A DNA stretch of 35,851 nt, from positions 1 through 35,851 of the forward strand of contig JANXXE010000139.1 of NCBI GenBank assembly GCA_025350815.1. Direction: 5' to 3'. How positions within the stretch are numbered: the stretch's first letter is position 1; each line of letters begins with the position of its first letter. Both the position numbers and the translations under genes were made by a program. This document shows, piece by piece, positions 18,285 to 28,623 of the stretch. This stretch comes from Myxococcales bacterium (lineage in GTDB: Bacteria; Myxococcota_A; Polyangia; Fen-1088). The notes under the pieces are model-generated. The model was not told where the DNA came from. It saw only the letters and a list, made by a program, of their open reading frames with translations, and ran no database searches.

Positions 18285-19361
18285 ATGAGTCGCGCGCACC
18301 GCACGGGCAATTCCCCGCCCACCACCATCCGGGATGTCGCCCGTAGCGCGCGGGTCTCGACCGCCACGGTCTCGCGCGTATTGGCTGGCCTCAGTGTCGT
18401 CAGCAAGCCGCTGTCGAAACGGGTTCACGCCGCCGCCCGGACATTGAACTATCAGCCTAACCGGATCGCGCGCAGCCTGCGTGCGCGAACGACACGCATT
18501 GCGGGCGTGTTGATCCCGAACATCCAGAATCCTTTTTTTCCGGGCGTGATTCGCGGCATCCAGGATGTTTTGCAGGCGGCCGACTACACGGTACTGCTGG
18601 GCAATTCCGACTACGATCCTGCGCGGGAGAGGAAATACCTCGACCTGCTGCGCGCCGAGGGCGTGGGCGGTCTGGTGCTGGTGCCGGATGCCGCCAGCAA
18701 AAAGGCGTACCGTGAGTTTCTGGCCTTGGGCCTTCCCATGGTCACCGTCGATCAGTGCGTGCCCGACCTTGCCGTCGACAGCGTCACCGTGACAAATGCC
18801 GAGGGCGCGGCGCTGGTTGTGCGCCACTTGCTGGCCGTCGGACACCGGCGAATCGCCATTGTCACCGGGCCGAAGGACGCCTTCACCGCGACCGAGCGGC
18901 TGGCGGGATATCGGGCGGCCCTCACGGAAGCACGGCAGCCCCGGGATCCGTCGCTGATCGCGCACGTACCCTTCCGTCCCGAGGGTGGCTACGAGGCCGC
19001 CGGACGATTGCTGTCACTGCCGGCGCCACCCAGCGCGATTTTTGCCACCGGCGACGGCCTCGCGCTCGGCGTCCTGCGTGCCGTCCACGAACGGGGCCTG
19101 CATATCCCCCGGGACGTCGCAGTCGTCAGCTTCGACGACTTGCCCTGGGCGGCCGCGCTACAACCGCCGCTGACCACGATTTCCCAGCCGACCTACGAAT
19201 TGGGTGCCACGGCGGCCCGCCTGTTGCTGGAACGTATCCGCGATCCCGCACGGCCGGTGCAGCGTGTCCGGCTACAAACACGCCTCGAAGTACGGCTGTC
19301 GTGCGGGGCTCAGGGACGCGGCGCCATGAAGACCAACACCGCCGCCCGCGTGGACGACTGA
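18285..19361 (+). CDS. LacI-family transcriptional regulator
   Basis: A 358-residue repressor-type regulator. The HTH (TIRDVARSARVSTATVSRVL, ~14-33) and hinge helix (NRIARSLRARTT) precede a periplasmic-binding-protein-like sensor domain (IAGVLIPNIQNPFF onwards, with VVSFDDLPWA near the end). It starts 7 bases after the MarR stop and may share its transcript, an unusual pairing because no sugar-use genes are nearby. The usual family end is near LEVRLSC; the last ~18 residues lie entirely within the 52-base overlap with the convergent cupin gene and may reflect loss of an earlier stop. The effector is unknown. Confidence 0.92.
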   Translation: MSRAHRTGNSPPTTIRDVARSARVSTATVSRVLAGLSVVSKPLSKRVHAAARTLNYQPNRIARSLRARTTRIAGVLIPNIQNPFFPGVIRGIQDVLQAADYTVLLGNSDYDPARERKYLDLLRAEGVGGLVLVPDAASKKAYREFLALGLPMVTVDQCVPDLAVDSVTVTNAEGAALVVRHLLAVGHRRIAIVTGPKDAFTATERLAGYRAALTEARQPRDPSLIAHVPFRPEGGYEAAGRLLSLPAPPSAIFATGDGLALGVLRAVHERGLHIPRDVAVVSFDDLPWAAALQPPLTTISQPTYELGATAARLLLERIRDPARPVQRVRLQTRLEVRLSCGAQGRGAMKTNTAARVDD

Positions 19362-19630
19362 TTTTCCAGGCCGTGGTCGATGCCCGCCGGGGCCAATACC
19401 GCATCGCCCGCCGCCAGGGTCGCGACGTCCGCGCCCACGCGCGCCAGCACCGTGCCCTCCAGGACCGCGTAGACCTTGTCGGCCTCCGCGTGGCGGTGGG
19501 GCGTCTGGGCTTGCCCCGGCTCCAGGCAATACACGTCGCAAAAAAAGCGCGGCGTTTCGAACAGATTCAGCTTCTGCATCTTGGCCGCATCGAAGCGACG
19601 TACGTCCAGTCGTTTGACAGAAATGGGCAT
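19310..19630 (-). CDS. Small single-domain cupin protein
   Basis: A 106-residue cupin beta-barrel. Motif 1 gives the metal ligands His45, His47 and probably Asp51 (TPHRHAEADKVYAVLEG), and motif 2 contains His86 (PAGIDHGLEN). This is enough to bind one metal ion. Such small cupins are enzymes or sugar/metal-binding sensors and cannot be assigned a reaction by sequence. The start is ATG 19630. Its last 52 bases overlap the 3' end of the LacI-type gene on the opposite strand. It diverges from the methyltransferase gene by 66 bases. Confidence 0.85.
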   Translation of the reverse strand: MPISVKRLDVRRFDAAKMQKLNLFETPRFFCDVYCLEPGQAQTPHRHAEADKVYAVLEGTVLARVGADVATLAAGDAVLAPAGIDHGLENQSSTRAAVLVFMAPRP

Positions 19631-19656
19631 GGCGAATCCATCTTGCCACGGGACGC

Positions 19657-19684
19657 TTGGCCGCGGCCGCGCGATGGTAATACT
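19657..19684 (+). promoter_or_regulatory. Weak candidate promoter for methyltransferase-ligA
   Basis: TTGGCC (19657-19662) and AATACT (19679-19684) are separated by 16 bases, about 13 bases before ATG 19697. The -35 keeps TTG and the -10 keeps the second A and last T. This is a match by eye only, in the 66-base divergent gap between the cupin gene and the methyltransferase gene. Confidence 0.25.
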
Positions 19685-19696
19685 TAGGTCTCACCG

Positions 19697-22605
<2,909 letters not shown>

Positions 22606-22700
22606 ATGACCATGACGCTGCCGTCCGGGCGACCCTCGCGCCAGACGCTGACGACCTTGCGGATCAGACAGCCCCGGTCAGTTGTAAATCAAAATTCACT

Positions 22701-23273
22701 TCATGCGGCCGTTCGGAACTTGGCCACCCAGTCGCGCAGCGCCAGGCCGAATTTGCGCAGCAGCTCGCGCGTGGATTCGTCGGTCAATTTGCCGTCGGCG
22801 TCGAAGCGATCGGCCGCCCGCGCCACCAGAACTTCGGGTTGCACCAGCGCGGGCATGTTCAGGAACACGAAGATCTGGCGCAGGTGATACTGCGCGCGCA
22901 TGGTGCCGCTCATCCCGGCACTGGCGCCGATGATGCCGACGGGCTTGCCCCGCAGCGGCGACGCGTTGGCCGGCCGCGACGCCCAGTCGATGGCGTTCTT
23001 CAGGCCGCCGGGCACGCTGTAGTTGTATTCCGGCGTCGCAATCAGCAGGCCGTCCGCCCCGGCAATCGCGGCCTTCAGCGCGGCGACTGGCTCGGGCGTT
23101 CCCTGTGCATCGACGTCCGCGTCGTACAGGGGCAAATCGCCCAGGCGGTCGAACGTCGTCAGTGACACGCCGGCCGGCAGTCCTTCAGTCGCCGCGCGCA
23201 GCAAGGAACGATTCAGCGAGCCTTTGCGCAAACTACCCACAAGGCCAAGAAGACGGATCGTTTGTTCAGACAT
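22701..23273 (-). CDS. NAD(P)H-dependent FMN reductase
   Basis: A 190-residue flavodoxin-like reductase. The phosphate-binding loop LVGSLRKGSLNR (~10-21) and the isoalloxazine-contact loop TPEYNYSVPGGLKNAIDW (~81-98) are the family signatures shared with YieF/ChrR and azoreductase-like quinone reductases. It would reduce FMN, quinones or related acceptors using NAD(P)H in the cytoplasm. I choose ATG 23273; the frame stays open to about 23357 but the upstream part is basic and not conserved. It converges on ligA with a 95-base gap and diverges from the small lipoprotein gene by 20 bases. Confidence 0.92.
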   Translation of the reverse strand: MSEQTIRLLGLVGSLRKGSLNRSLLRAATEGLPAGVSLTTFDRLGDLPLYDADVDAQGTPEPVAALKAAIAGADGLLIATPEYNYSVPGGLKNAIDWASRPANASPLRGKPVGIIGASAGMSGTMRAQYHLRQIFVFLNMPALVQPEVLVARAADRFDADGKLTDESTRELLRKFGLALRDWVAKFRTAA

Positions 23274-23293
23274 TGGGGGAAGATAGCGCCGTT

Positions 23294-23746
23294 TTGAACA
23301 AGCGCACGCGCCGGTGCCCAGCCGCCCTGTCGGCCAGCGCCCTTTTGCTGTTCGCATGCGTGCGGCCCTGCGATCTCGACGCCGAGGTACGCCGCGTGGC
23401 GGGAACGGGCGCCAGGGACTGCGGACACGTGTCCGTGACCGGGGATCCCACGCCGACGGACAATTGCGTGCTGCTGGCGTTCAAGGCCTCGACCGCTTTT
23501 TTCGCCCGCTACGATCGCCCGGGCACAGATTCGCGCGTGGCCCTGGGCATCGCACGCAACAGTGCCGGACAGACGACCTACTTCCACTACGACAGCGATC
23601 CCTGCGGCGGTTCCAGTTGCGGCGCGATCATCGACAGCATTGGCTGCGACGGGCCGTCGCTGTGGCCCGACGGCGAGACGCGACCGCGCGGCGATCCGCC
23701 CATCAAATGTTCTGCCTACAAGGCCAATGCTAGAATCTGCCAGTGA
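23294..23746 (+). CDS. Small putative lipoprotein, unknown function
   Basis: A 150-residue protein if read from TTG 23294. The opening (LNKRTRRCPAALSASALLLF) is a basic signal peptide ending in the lipobox LFAC, so the mature form would begin at Cys about 21. The mature part has several cysteines (PCDL, RDCG, DNCV, DPCGGSSC, IGCDG, IKCS) suggesting disulfides. I recognise no family. No ATG or GTG lies close to the signal peptide, so the TTG start is an inference. It is followed immediately by the next gene (TGATG, sharing one base), so the two are likely coupled. Confidence 0.6.
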   Translation: MNKRTRRCPAALSASALLLFACVRPCDLDAEVRRVAGTGARDCGHVSVTGDPTPTDNCVLLAFKASTAFFARYDRPGTDSRVALGIARNSAGQTTYFHYDSDPCGGSSCGAIIDSIGCDGPSLWPDGETRPRGDPPIKCSAYKANARICQ

Positions 23747-24141
23747 TGGTCCGAATCGCTGCGTTGCTGTTCACCCTCGGCGGCGTGGCGCGCGCCGATT
23801 CGTCGCGGCCCATGTTCATGACGAACTTCACCGTCGACGAACGGGGGCGGGATCTCGGGCGGCCAAAGTTCTCGCTGCTGCTCGACAGCACGACCGAGGT
23901 CGAAATGGGCCGTAGCCAGAACAAGGGCGAGGACAAGGTGACCGCAGGCATGGCCGTCAGCGTGCACCGCGACCCAGCCAACCCGACGGGGTACACGGTC
24001 ACGCTGGTCGGCAAGGTCGACGGCAAGCCGGTCAAGGATCAGGTACTGCCCTTCGGCGCCGACGAAAAGAAATGGTTCCAATTCGAAGCCGCCGGCATCC
24101 GCTGGAGCGGCTCGGTCAACCTGGTGCCGGCGCCGAAATGA
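23746..24141 (+). CDS. Small exported protein, unknown function
   Basis: A 131-residue protein with a signal peptide (MVRIAALLFTLGGVARA, cleaved near residue 17-18) followed by a compact, mostly beta-looking domain (FMTNFTVDERG, SLLLDSTTEVEMG, VTAGMAVSVHRD, GYTVTLVGKVDG). It contains no cysteine in the mature part. The ATG shares one base with the stop of the upstream lipoprotein gene; a GTG three bases earlier is an alternative. Its stop is directly followed by the stop of the convergent membrane-protein gene, with TGATCA covering both. I do not recognise the family. Confidence 0.68.
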   Translation: MVRIAALLFTLGGVARADSSRPMFMTNFTVDERGRDLGRPKFSLLLDSTTEVEMGRSQNKGEDKVTAGMAVSVHRDPANPTGYTVTLVGKVDGKPVKDQVLPFGADEKKWFQFEAAGIRWSGSVNLVPAPK

Positions 24142-24861
24142 TCACTCGGCCCGTAGCTTCCTCGCGATGACGATGTGGCCGGCGATCGCGGCCACCACCA
24201 TCACGACCGGCAGCCACACGAAGGGGAAGTAGCCGATCCACACGTTCATCTGTTCGGGCTCGGTCCCGAAGGCGTGAAAGACTGGCGTCGACGCGATGCC
24301 GATGCTGGCGACCACCAGGACCAGCACCAGGCCAAGCGAATTCCAGGCCACGACCAGCGTCCGGGGCGCCTTGCCCAGCGCCAGCAGCACCGCCACCACC
24401 ACCGCCGAGGCACCCGTGACGATGTCGAAGTTCATGCCGGAAAACGACATCTGCACCGGCATGACGCTGTCGCGCGCGGCCTCGTGCATGACCAGTTCCA
24501 GCGGCAGGCGAAAGGCCTGAAAGCCGACCAGCGCCGCCAGCGGCAAACCACGGGCCAGACGTTCGCCCACGCCCGAAAAACCGACGCCCAGCGCGGCGGC
24601 CATGACCATCACCATCATGCCCATCATCGGTGGCGGGACCCGATCGAACTTCAACAACGCCCCGCTGGCGGCAGCGGCCCCCGTGACCGCCATCCACAGG
24701 GCCAGCACGGCCAGCGCCACGAACAGGCGGCGCCACCTGCCCGCGGCCGACTCGCCGACGGCCCGTCCGGCGATCGCGTAGCCGGCGGCGGCCAGGACGG
24801 CGACCGCGACCGCGATGCCCGCGATTCCGTAAGTCACCAGCGCAGATGCATCCAGGGACAC
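24142..24861 (-). CDS. Seven-helix integral membrane protein, unknown function
   Basis: A 239-residue hydrophobic protein with about seven TM segments. A conserved-looking middle contains the stretch FQAFRLPLELVMHEA, followed by MPVQMSFSGMNFDIVTG. I recall a family of uncharacterised bacterial membrane proteins with this pattern but know no function. The start is uncertain: GTG 24861 with AAGGG upstream is my choice; an in-frame ATG at 24915 would overlap the divergent LOG-like gene. The stops of this gene and the preceding plus-strand gene are adjacent. Confidence 0.72.
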   Translation of the reverse strand: MSLDASALVTYGIAGIAVAVAVLAAAGYAIAGRAVGESAAGRWRRLFVALAVLALWMAVTGAAAASGALLKFDRVPPPMMGMMVMVMAAALGVGFSGVGERLARGLPLAALVGFQAFRLPLELVMHEAARDSVMPVQMSFSGMNFDIVTGASAVVVAVLLALGKAPRTLVVAWNSLGLVLVLVVASIGIASTPVFHAFGTEPEQMNVWIGYFPFVWLPVVMVVAAIAGHIVIARKLRAE

Positions 24862-24869
24862 GGCGCCCT

Positions 24870-24875
24870 TATACT
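24870..24875 (+). promoter_or_regulatory. Candidate -10 box (TATACT) for the LOG-like gene
   Basis: TATACT matches the -10 consensus at five of six positions and lies 15 bases before GTG 24891, with GGAGG (24882-24886) between them. No convincing -35 box is visible upstream. If real, the transcript leader would be very short. Confidence 0.35.
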
Positions 24876-24890
24876 GCGCCCGGAGGTACC

Positions 24891-25400
24891 GTGGCCCCAC
24901 AAACGTACCGGACAAACATCGGAGTCATCGGTCCCGTTTCCTGTGATCCCGAGACCGCCGCCGCCGCCCGCGCCGTCGGGCAGGCCATCGCCCAGCGTGG
25001 CGGTGTACTGGTTTGTGGCGCCGGCGCCGGCGTCATCGAGGAAGCGACGGCGGGGGCGCGCGCGGCGGGCGGTATGACCGTCGCGATCCTGCCGGGCGCC
25101 AACGCCCGTGTGGCACCAATCAATCCAGCCGCCGAGGTGGCGCTGTTCACCGGACTCGGGGACGCGTACGCGTCGGTCGCCGTGTCGACGTGCGAGGCAA
25201 TCATCGCGATCGGCGGCGGATTCGGCACACTGGCCGGCATTGCGCAGGCCCTCAAGGCACGCAAGCCGGTCGTGTTGCTGGGCTCGTGGAGCTTTCAGAT
25301 AGATGACATCAGCCCCACCGTGCCCCGCGCCAGCGACGCGGCCGAGGCGGTCGAGCTGGCCTTCGCCGCGCTGGCCACGCCGGCCCCCCGTCCCCGCTAG
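24891..25400 (+). CDS. LOG-like Rossmann-fold protein (TIGR00725 type)
   Basis: A 169-residue protein of the LOG/SLOG-like superfamily, close to the TIGR00725 group. It shows the opening NIGVIGPVSCDPE, the nucleotide-binding VCGAGAGVIEEATAGA and the late glycine loop IAIGGGFGTLAGIAQAL. Active cytokinin-type LOG enzymes have PGGxGTxxE; here PGG is IGG or GGG and the Glu position is Gly (GTLAGI), so phosphoribohydrolase activity is doubtful. It may instead bind a nucleotide ligand. The start is GTG 24891 with GGAGG four bases upstream, which settles the choice over an in-frame ATG at 24846. Confidence 0.82.
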   Translation: MAPQTYRTNIGVIGPVSCDPETAAAARAVGQAIAQRGGVLVCGAGAGVIEEATAGARAAGGMTVAILPGANARVAPINPAAEVALFTGLGDAYASVAVSTCEAIIAIGGGFGTLAGIAQALKARKPVVLLGSWSFQIDDISPTVPRASDAAEAVELAFAALATPAPRPR

Positions 25401-25477
25401 CGGCCCGCCAGCGACGGGGCGGCCCGAAGTGCCGGACGAACCCACGCCGGGACGTGTCGTTCCTGCGCGTCATCAGG

Positions 25478-25483
25478 TATCAT
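25478..25483 (+). promoter_or_regulatory. Candidate -10 box for the kinase operon
   Basis: TATCAT matches TATAAT at five of six positions, 22 bases before ATG 25506. AGGA lies between at 25496-25499 as ribosome site. No clear -35 is seen in the 105-base gap after the LOG-like gene, so an alternative sigma factor or activator is possible. Confidence 0.3.
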
Positions 25484-25505
25484 CCCGCGGTCTTAGGACG
25501 ATTTC

Positions 25506-27221
25506 ATGGCGGATGCCGGCCCCACTGATAACGCGCCCGATCCAATTATCGGCAGGATCATCGGTAACAATTTCCGCGTCGTGCAGCTGATCGGCGCAGG
25601 CGCGATGGGCCGGGTTTACCAGGCCGAACAGCTGTCGCTGGGCAAGATGGTCGCGGTCAAGCTTCTGCACAGCGAGCTAATGGGCGACGAGATGCTGATC
25701 AAGCGTTTCGAGCTGGAGGCCAAGAACGCGTCGTCGCTGAATCACGTCAATTCGATCCAGATCATCGATTTCGGCCGCGACGGCAGCCTGCTGTACATCG
25801 CGATGGAACTGCTACCCGGCGTCGACCTGGCACAGCTACTGGAACGCGAGGGCGAGCTGCCGCTGGGCCGTATTGCGCGAATCATGGACCAGGTCCTGGC
25901 CGCCCTCGACGAGGCGCACGCCCAGGGGATCATCCACCGCGACCTGAAGCCTGGGAACATCATGCTGGTGTCACGCCGGGGCGAGCGCGACTTCGTCAAG
26001 GTGTGCGATTTCGGCATCGCGAAAGCGCAGACCCCGCGCGACGGGGAGATGCTGACCATGAAGGGTCTGGTGTGCGGCACGCCCGAATACATGAGCCCCG
26101 AACAGGCGCGCGGCGAGGTGGTCGACGGCCGCTCGGACCTGTACGCCGTGGCTTGCATCCTGTACCAGCTGGTCACCGGGCACGTTCCCTTCGGTGGGAC
26201 GGCGGCGGTAGAAGTACTGAGCAAGCACCTGGTGGAACCGCCGCCGGCCATCCTTGCGCGGCGACGGGACGGGGCCGTGCCGCCGGCACTGGACGCGCTG
26301 ATCATGCGGGGCCTTGCGAAGGAAAGGGGCGATCGCCCACAAACCGCCGCCGAATTTCGGCAAGAGCTGCGCGTCGCCCTACCCGGTTTGGTGGATCGGT
26401 GGAGCAATCATACTTTCGGGACGCCCGGGCCATCCGTCAGCGCGGCGACCTCGATAGGGCATCCGTCCAGCGGCGGGCCGACCGTGCCTGTGTCGTCGGG
26501 TGCCCCGACCATGATGCGACCGTCGACGCAGGTGACCGGCACGCCCGGTCGGAAGATCGGTCCCATTGTCATCGGCGTGGTGGGCCTCAGTGCTGTGGGG
26601 CTATTCGTTTTGCTGTGGGCGAACCGGGAGACACCGCTGCCGGCGACGGGCACGCCCACCGCCATCGCGCCGCCAACGGCCGCCGCCATCGCCCTTCCGG
26701 CGCCCGGGCCAGTCCCCCAACAGGCAGCCGCGCCCGCCCAGCCGCCCATCGCCGTGGCACCAATAGAAGAGCCAGCGCCGCAGCCCGCGCCACCAAAGAT
26801 GAAGGACGTCGCACACCACCTACGCCGGATGCCAGTCCCCGCCCCACCCGCCCGCACGGCAACCGTGCCCGCCGAAAAGCCGCGCGCCGTCGCTGAGCTT
26901 CCCCCGTCACCACCGACGCCCGTGGCTGCCATCGCGCCACCTCGCCCTGCGCCCGCGCCGACATCGCCTGCCGCCACCGACGGCAGTGATCTGCTGAAAG
27001 AAGCCTCCAAGCTGCTACGACAGGGCGAGTCCGCAGCCGCGTGCAAGAAGGGCGAGGAAGCCAAGCGCGCCAGTCCCGGCATCGCGGCCATCTACGAATT
27101 TCTGGGCAAGTGTTACAACCGCACCAGCGATCCACAGCGGGCCAACGAGAATAACCGCAGGTACCTGGAACTTGCGCCCGACGCACCCAACGCGGCCTTC
27201 ATCAGGAGCAGCCTAAAATGA
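25506..27221 (+). CDS. Ser/Thr protein kinase with TM helix and extracytoplasmic tail
   Basis: A 571-residue Hanks-type kinase with all key residues: glycine loop IGAGAMGRVYQA (29-40), Lys52 in VAVK, Glu near 71, HRDLKPGN (144-151, catalytic Asp146), DFG (168-170) and GTPEYMSPEQ (191-200). One TM helix (~352-371) follows a Thr/Ser-rich juxtamembrane linker that could hold autophosphorylation sites. The outer part is a long Pro/Ala-rich spacer (~375-490) and a C-terminal pair of helix hairpins resembling a TPR (~495-571). It is the first gene of a tight operon and overlaps the Cys-rich lipoprotein gene by 4 bases (ATGA). It looks like a PknB-type sensor, but the signal is unknown. Confidence 0.94.
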   Translation: MADAGPTDNAPDPIIGRIIGNNFRVVQLIGAGAMGRVYQAEQLSLGKMVAVKLLHSELMGDEMLIKRFELEAKNASSLNHVNSIQIIDFGRDGSLLYIAMELLPGVDLAQLLEREGELPLGRIARIMDQVLAALDEAHAQGIIHRDLKPGNIMLVSRRGERDFVKVCDFGIAKAQTPRDGEMLTMKGLVCGTPEYMSPEQARGEVVDGRSDLYAVACILYQLVTGHVPFGGTAAVEVLSKHLVEPPPAILARRRDGAVPPALDALIMRGLAKERGDRPQTAAEFRQELRVALPGLVDRWSNHTFGTPGPSVSAATSIGHPSSGGPTVPVSSGAPTMMRPSTQVTGTPGRKIGPIVIGVVGLSAVGLFVLLWANRETPLPATGTPTAIAPPTAAAIALPAPGPVPQQAAAPAQPPIAVAPIEEPAPQPAPPKMKDVAHHLRRMPVPAPPARTATVPAEKPRAVAELPPSPPTPVAAIAPPRPAPAPTSPAATDGSDLLKEASKLLRQGESAAACKKGEEAKRASPGIAAIYEFLGKCYNRTSDPQRANENNRRYLELAPDAPNAAFIRSSLK

Positions 27222-28609
27222 GTGAGCGGACGATCCGGACAGTGGTGGTCATGGTGTGGCTGGGCGGGATTTTCAGCGGCTGCAAAGTCGACAAAGACGC
27301 CTTTTACCAGAAGCTTTACAGCTGCAACCCGAACGCCGCCGACCCGGCCTGCGGCACCGACGCCGACGACAAGGCCATGGCTTGCGTCGCCGCGTACCAG
27401 TTGGGCGGCCGGAATTTCTGCGCGACGGGTTGCAACCGCAAGACCGCGCCGCCCGAGGGCGACACCGAAGGTATCTGCCTGGCTGCGGGCGATCCGAAGA
27501 ACGAGGTATCGGGGGCCAAGCTGAAGAAATGCCAGCCCGACACCGTCGGAAACGCCTGCGGTCAGGACGAACTGTCCTGCCTGCGCACGGATCTGATCAA
27601 GAACGAAGGCGTCTGCATGAACGTCACCCCCTGCCAGACCAGCGCCGACTGCCGCGATCCCGTGCGCGCGCAGTGCTTCGGCGAACTTCTGCGCAACAAC
27701 TACGGCCCGCAGGCGGGTCTGAAATCCGACCACACCTATTGTGTGCAGCTGGGCTGTCGGGCCACCGGCGCGGCCTGTTCGCCGGGCGAAACCTGTTTGC
27801 GCAACCGCCTGGGCCCCGAATCCAGCCCGCCCGATATCTGCGTGCCCAATTGCGATTCCAACCGCAACTGCCCGCCCAATTATTTTTGCTATCCGGATCT
27901 CTACAGCAAGAGCTCACCCGCCATTTGCCTGCCGGGATTGCTGGGCCTGCGTTGCCGGACGCGCATGGATTGTCTGGTCGGCGACTGCGTCGACACGGGC
28001 GCCGGCTTCAACGTCTGCACGGTTCCCTGCGCCGACAACGACGACTGCGCCAAGTTCGACAGCGAGCACGGCACCTTCTTCTGCAACGACAAGAAAGTGT
28101 GCGCCGGCGTGCGCGCCTTCCGTGGGTCGACCTGCCGCACGACCGGCGACTGCCGCACGGGCGAAATTTGCAGCATCCCCTTTTTCGCGCCCGCCACGCA
28201 GACCACCGGGCAGTGTTTGTTCGCCTGCGGCGACAACCGAACCTGTCCCGCCTACGGCGGTGTGGCGCACACCTGTCTGAGCCAGCGAGACACCGCCGAG
28301 CCTCCGATCTGCTGGCCGGGACACATCGGCATTCCCTGCCAGACCGACGACAACTGCGCCTGGGGCCTGAAGTGCCGGCCCACTGGCCCGCCGCCACGGC
28401 CCAGCATCTGTAGCGCCATCTGCTTGACGGACGAGGATTGCGTCGCCAACCGTGCCACGCGCGACTTCCTGAATCGCGATGGTTGGTGCGCGGCCGGACT
28501 CAATTTGTGCCAGGCGCCGCAGAAGGAAGGCAAGGCCTGCGATCGCGCCAATCAGTGCGAATCGCGGCAATGCGTGAACAACCTTTGTCAGCCCCTGCCG
28601 CCCTTTTAG
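27218..28609 (+). CDS. Very cysteine-rich putative lipoprotein
   Basis: A 463-residue protein with a hydrophobic signal (VVVMVWLGGIFSGC) whose Cys22 is the likely lipidation site; the lipobox is imperfect. The mature protein holds about 50 cysteines (over 10%) in repeated C-x(n)-D-C and C-x(3-6)-C units, such as TDEDC, TTGDC, TRMDC and TSADC. It is therefore probably a rod or knot held by many disulfides, or a metal-rich surface protein. Similar Cys-rich lipoproteins are common in myxobacteria without known function. The ATG sits in the ATGA overlap with the kinase gene, so the two are translationally coupled. It may be a kinase partner or ligand at the cell surface; this is inference from position. 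Confidence 0.82.
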   Translation: MSERTIRTVVVMVWLGGIFSGCKVDKDAFYQKLYSCNPNAADPACGTDADDKAMACVAAYQLGGRNFCATGCNRKTAPPEGDTEGICLAAGDPKNEVSGAKLKKCQPDTVGNACGQDELSCLRTDLIKNEGVCMNVTPCQTSADCRDPVRAQCFGELLRNNYGPQAGLKSDHTYCVQLGCRATGAACSPGETCLRNRLGPESSPPDICVPNCDSNRNCPPNYFCYPDLYSKSSPAICLPGLLGLRCRTRMDCLVGDCVDTGAGFNVCTVPCADNDDCAKFDSEHGTFFCNDKKVCAGVRAFRGSTCRTTGDCRTGEICSIPFFAPATQTTGQCLFACGDNRTCPAYGGVAHTCLSQRDTAEPPICWPGHIGIPCQTDDNCAWGLKCRPTGPPPRPSICSAICLTDEDCVANRATRDFLNRDGWCAAGLNLCQAPQKEGKACDRANQCESRQCVNNLCQPLPPF

Positions 28610-28623
28610 CCATGAGGCCCACC

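Noticed and set aside
22606-22887. Possible small gene just after ligA
   Set aside because: The 93-codon frame runs antisense into the FMN reductase gene and shows no motif. The 95-base gap holds nothing else convincing.
27256-28413. A 385-codon frame within the Cys-rich lipoprotein gene
   Set aside because: Its Arg/Leu-rich composition is what a shifted reading of Cys-rich codons gives; the other frame has a signal peptide and regular Cys spacing.
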